From Bacillota bacterium (lineage in GTDB: Bacteria; Bacillota; Clostridia; Oscillospirales; Acutalibacteraceae): a stretch of 23,611 nucleotides of DNA. Within the stretch, counting starts at the first letter, position 1. Each line of letters starts with the position of its first letter. Of this stretch, positions 22,184 through 23,611 are shown one piece after another. The notes below the pieces were generated by a model. The model searched no databases and had not been told where the DNA came from. It worked only from the letters and a program-made list of their open reading frames with translations. The DNA lies in the NCBI GenBank assembly GCA_023418995.1, contig JAEZYP010000043.1:1-23611 (forward strand), written 5' to 3'. The translations under genes were made by a program, and so were the position numbers.

Positions 22184-23083
22184 ATGTTTGAATATTTTAG
22201 TTTTTTCTTGAAAGACTTGTCATTTAGTTTTGTTATATTAACTGTAGGTTTTATATTGGGGTGGGTTATTTACAATAATCTGGTTCTGAGAGATGTATCT
22301 CTTAAAGATGCACTATTCACCAAGGATAATTTTGCAGCATGGATAGAGTTCATCGGTGCTTTTGTTTTTCCGGTGCTTTATCTGTCGTCACATGCCATAA
22401 AGGGAGCTGCCAGCGATAATATTCTGGTTGATCTTGCGGTTTGTACAGGATATACCGTTTTTTATGTAGTAATATTGACACTTTTAAGACTTTTGTCCAA
22501 AGCAATAGTAAGTCTTATAAATGCTGAAGACGGTCACGGCAAAGTGTGCCTGAATAAAGAGATATGCGAGCAGAAAAACATCGGTGCAGCCCTGTTTTCC
22601 GTTACTCTTTCAGTTATATTTGTGTCTTTCATAAAGTATATTGATTTTATAGATATAATTGAAGGAGAAGGAGCAACCATATTAATAAAGGTTCTTCTGT
22701 TTATAGTGTTTGTCTTAATTGCATTGGTGTGCTACAGCATGGTTTTGAGAAGAAAGACTACTTTGTTTAAGGAAATATTTATAGACAATAATGCAGCTGC
22801 CGGAATCGGACTTCTGGGTTTTGTTTTTGCGGTACAGACAATTATTACTGGAATAATTGACGGATATACAACTGACTTTGAAATAATTACAGTTGCTTTG
22901 GTAATAGCGGTTTGTCTCGTAATATACGGTATATTATCGGTATTGTTTAAGAAAATTTTTACAGTCATTGTAAAGGTTGATGTATGGAATGAAATATACG
23001 AAGAGAATAATGTGGGAGCAGCAGTGGGACAAGCTGCACTTTACATTGGAATTGCCATGATAATAGTAAATTTCATAATGTAA
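22184..23083 (+). CDS. DUF350 (YjfL-type) membrane protein with two repeats
   Basis: The 299-residue protein has about eight transmembrane helices in two halves. Each half contains the DUF350 motif of an acidic/Asn turn followed by small residues at a helix start: 'KDNFAAWIEFIGAFVF' (about 47-62) and 'DNNAAAGIGLLGFVFAV' (about 201-217). Similar turns, 'EQKNIGAALFSVTLSV' and 'EENNVGAAVGQAALYIG', mark the second part of each half. This is thus a four-unit internally repeated DUF350 protein. The biochemical role of the family is not established. AGGAGG lies directly upstream of the ATG. It probably works with the two proteins encoded before it. Confidence 0.88.
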   Translation: MFEYFSFFLKDLSFSFVILTVGFILGWVIYNNLVLRDVSLKDALFTKDNFAAWIEFIGAFVFPVLYLSSHAIKGAASDNILVDLAVCTGYTVFYVVILTLLRLLSKAIVSLINAEDGHGKVCLNKEICEQKNIGAALFSVTLSVIFVSFIKYIDFIDIIEGEGATILIKVLLFIVFVLIALVCYSMVLRRKTTLFKEIFIDNNAAAGIGLLGFVFAVQTIITGIIDGYTTDFEIITVALVIAVCLVIYGILSVLFKKIFTVIVKVDVWNEIYEENNVGAAVGQAALYIGIAMIIVNFIM

Positions 23084-23155
23084 AATCAACATATCAGCAG
23101 GAGGGACAAAGTAAACTAAAAGCATTCACATATTGTTAATATTTGTTATACAATT

Positions 23156-23221
23156 TTAATAATCAGTTGCAGAAATTAGTGATATAATACAAAGTGTAAA
23201 GCCATTAAAAAGCTTTTTCAT
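23156..23221 (-). CDS. 21-codon ORF with a consensus ribosome binding site
   Basis: On the minus strand AAAGGAGG is followed five bases later by an ATG at 23221 that opens MKKLFNGFTLCIISLISATDY and a TAA at 23158. It reads like a signal peptide or a tiny membrane peptide. It may be a leftover N-terminus of a lost exported protein, a functional small peptide, or chance. No other gene is seen in the 23084-23390 gap. Confidence 0.3.
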   Translation of the reverse strand: MKKLFNGFTLCIISLISATDY

Positions 23222-23267
23222 TTTGTTCCTCCTTTAAACATATTGATTTTATTTTTTGTTACATAGG

Positions 23268-23318
23268 GCACCTATTTATCAGGAATTATTATAAATTATA
23301 TACTGAGGTGCTTTTTTT
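23268..23318 (+). terminator. Terminator-like hairpin upstream of the SRP RNA promoter
   Basis: GCACCT (23268-23273) pairs with AGGTGC (23306-23311) across a long AT-rich loop and is followed by seven Ts (23312-23318). It could end rightward transcription from the three-gene operon. Confidence 0.55.
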
Positions 23319-23390
23319 CTGTCCTAAAATAAAGTAGGTATATATGAAATTAACTTACATTTAATACATAAAATGTAAAAATAATATCTC

Positions 23391-23419
23391 TTGATATAGG
23401 ACACCATTTAAGTTATAAT
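23391..23419 (+). promoter_or_regulatory. Promoter of the SRP RNA gene
   Basis: TTGATA (23391-23396) and TATAAT (23414-23419) are separated by exactly 17 bases. Transcription would begin near 23427, about 55 bases before the likely mature 5' end. The leader holds a small hairpin (CCGAAC/GTTCGG). Confidence 0.85.
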
Positions 23420-23479
23420 GTTAAAAGTGCACCGAACGTATTTGCTTTATTGGTTCGGGAACACATTAAAAAGCCAGTT

Positions 23480-23611
23480 TTGGTCGTACTAGACGGGGAG
23501 GCAGCGGTGCCCTGTACCTGCAATCCGCTATAGCAGGGTTGAATTCCCGTTTGAGGTTTTAGTGTGTAGTGCCTGCCCTTTACAAGTGGCAATGACAATT
23601 GGGTCTTGCGC
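23480..23611 (+). ncRNA. Signal recognition particle RNA, large Gram-positive type, 5' part
   Basis: The stretch 'GGGGAGGCAGCGGTGCCC', 'TACCTGCAATCCGCTATAGC', 'AGGGTTGAATTCCCG', 'GTGCCTGCCCTTTACAAG' and the final 'ATTGGGTCTTGCGC' follows the Alu domain and adjoining helix 5 of the Bacillus-type scRNA. The RNA guides ribosomes making membrane and secreted proteins to the membrane together with Ffh. The Ffh-binding GGTCCGGAAGGAAGCAGC part lies beyond the window, so about half of the roughly 270-nt RNA is seen. The 5' end near 23480 is set by analogy with B. subtilis and is approximate by several bases; precursor processing by RNase III is known there. Confidence 0.92.

Noticed and set aside
23413..23598. 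61-codon frame on the minus strand at the right edge
   Set aside because: It is antisense to the SRP RNA and its promoter; the RNA signatures explain this stretch.
1..23611. CRISPR arrays, toxin-antitoxin pairs, phage genes or a defence island
   Set aside because: No regularly spaced direct repeats, integrase, or recognisable defence genes are seen on either strand.

Overview
The window looks like a stretch of chromosome from a mesophilic cellulolytic Clostridium of the Ruminiclostridium cellulolyticum / papyrosolvens / josui type. The evidence is an AT-rich Firmicute background with strong Shine-Dalgarno sites, a family-9 cellulase ending in a type I dockerin whose specificity positions read Ala-Ile (the pattern of the C. 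cellulolyticum group, not the Ser-Thr of C. thermocellum), the sporulation protease gene yabG, and the 5' part of a large Gram-positive-type SRP RNA at the right edge. The genus assignment is inference from the dockerin and the overall gene set.

Left part (1-4.3 kb): a gene start running off the left edge, possibly an IS256-like transposase, behind a hairpin that hides its ribosome binding site. Next come two small exported proteins, a broken P-loop kinase gene, and a GntR / ABC ATPase / ABC-2 permease operon with its own consensus promoter. Between the permease and a tRNA-Ser(CGA) gene lies an unassigned, strongly structured intergenic segment (4131-4260).

Middle (4.3-12.9 kb): an ammonium/gas channel that reads as Rh (Rhesus) type rather than ordinary Amt, with a perfect 16-bp terminator hairpin directly after its promoter. 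It is followed by a small inverted-repeat element (6092-6518), a secreted DUF6147-like protein, an ECF sigma / DUF4367 membrane anti-sigma pair, a lipoprotein with a promoter-overlapping dyad, a membrane-anchored GH3 N-acetylhexosaminidase, a sodium/proline-type symporter and a Nudix hydrolase.

Right part (13-23.6 kb): the GH9-CBM3c-dockerin cellulosomal enzyme, then a 287-bp imperfectly palindromic element that carries a 34-codon ORF, an alpha/beta hydrolase of the dienelactone hydrolase type, and a C_GCAxxG_C_C redox protein. A metal-responsive operon follows (ArsR/CadC-type repressor, free-standing HMA metallochaperone, CPC-type P1B ATPase), with its promoter and operator readable. Then yabG, a three-gene cell-envelope cluster (Ser-rich membrane-anchored protein, unknown cytosolic protein, DUF350 membrane protein), and the promoter and 5' portion of the SRP RNA.

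Most coding content is ordinary for this group. The parts worth a second look are the structured segment before tRNA-Ser, the leader of the Rh-type gene, and the 287-bp palindromic element with its small ORF. All family names rest on reading the sequence; no database search was possible.
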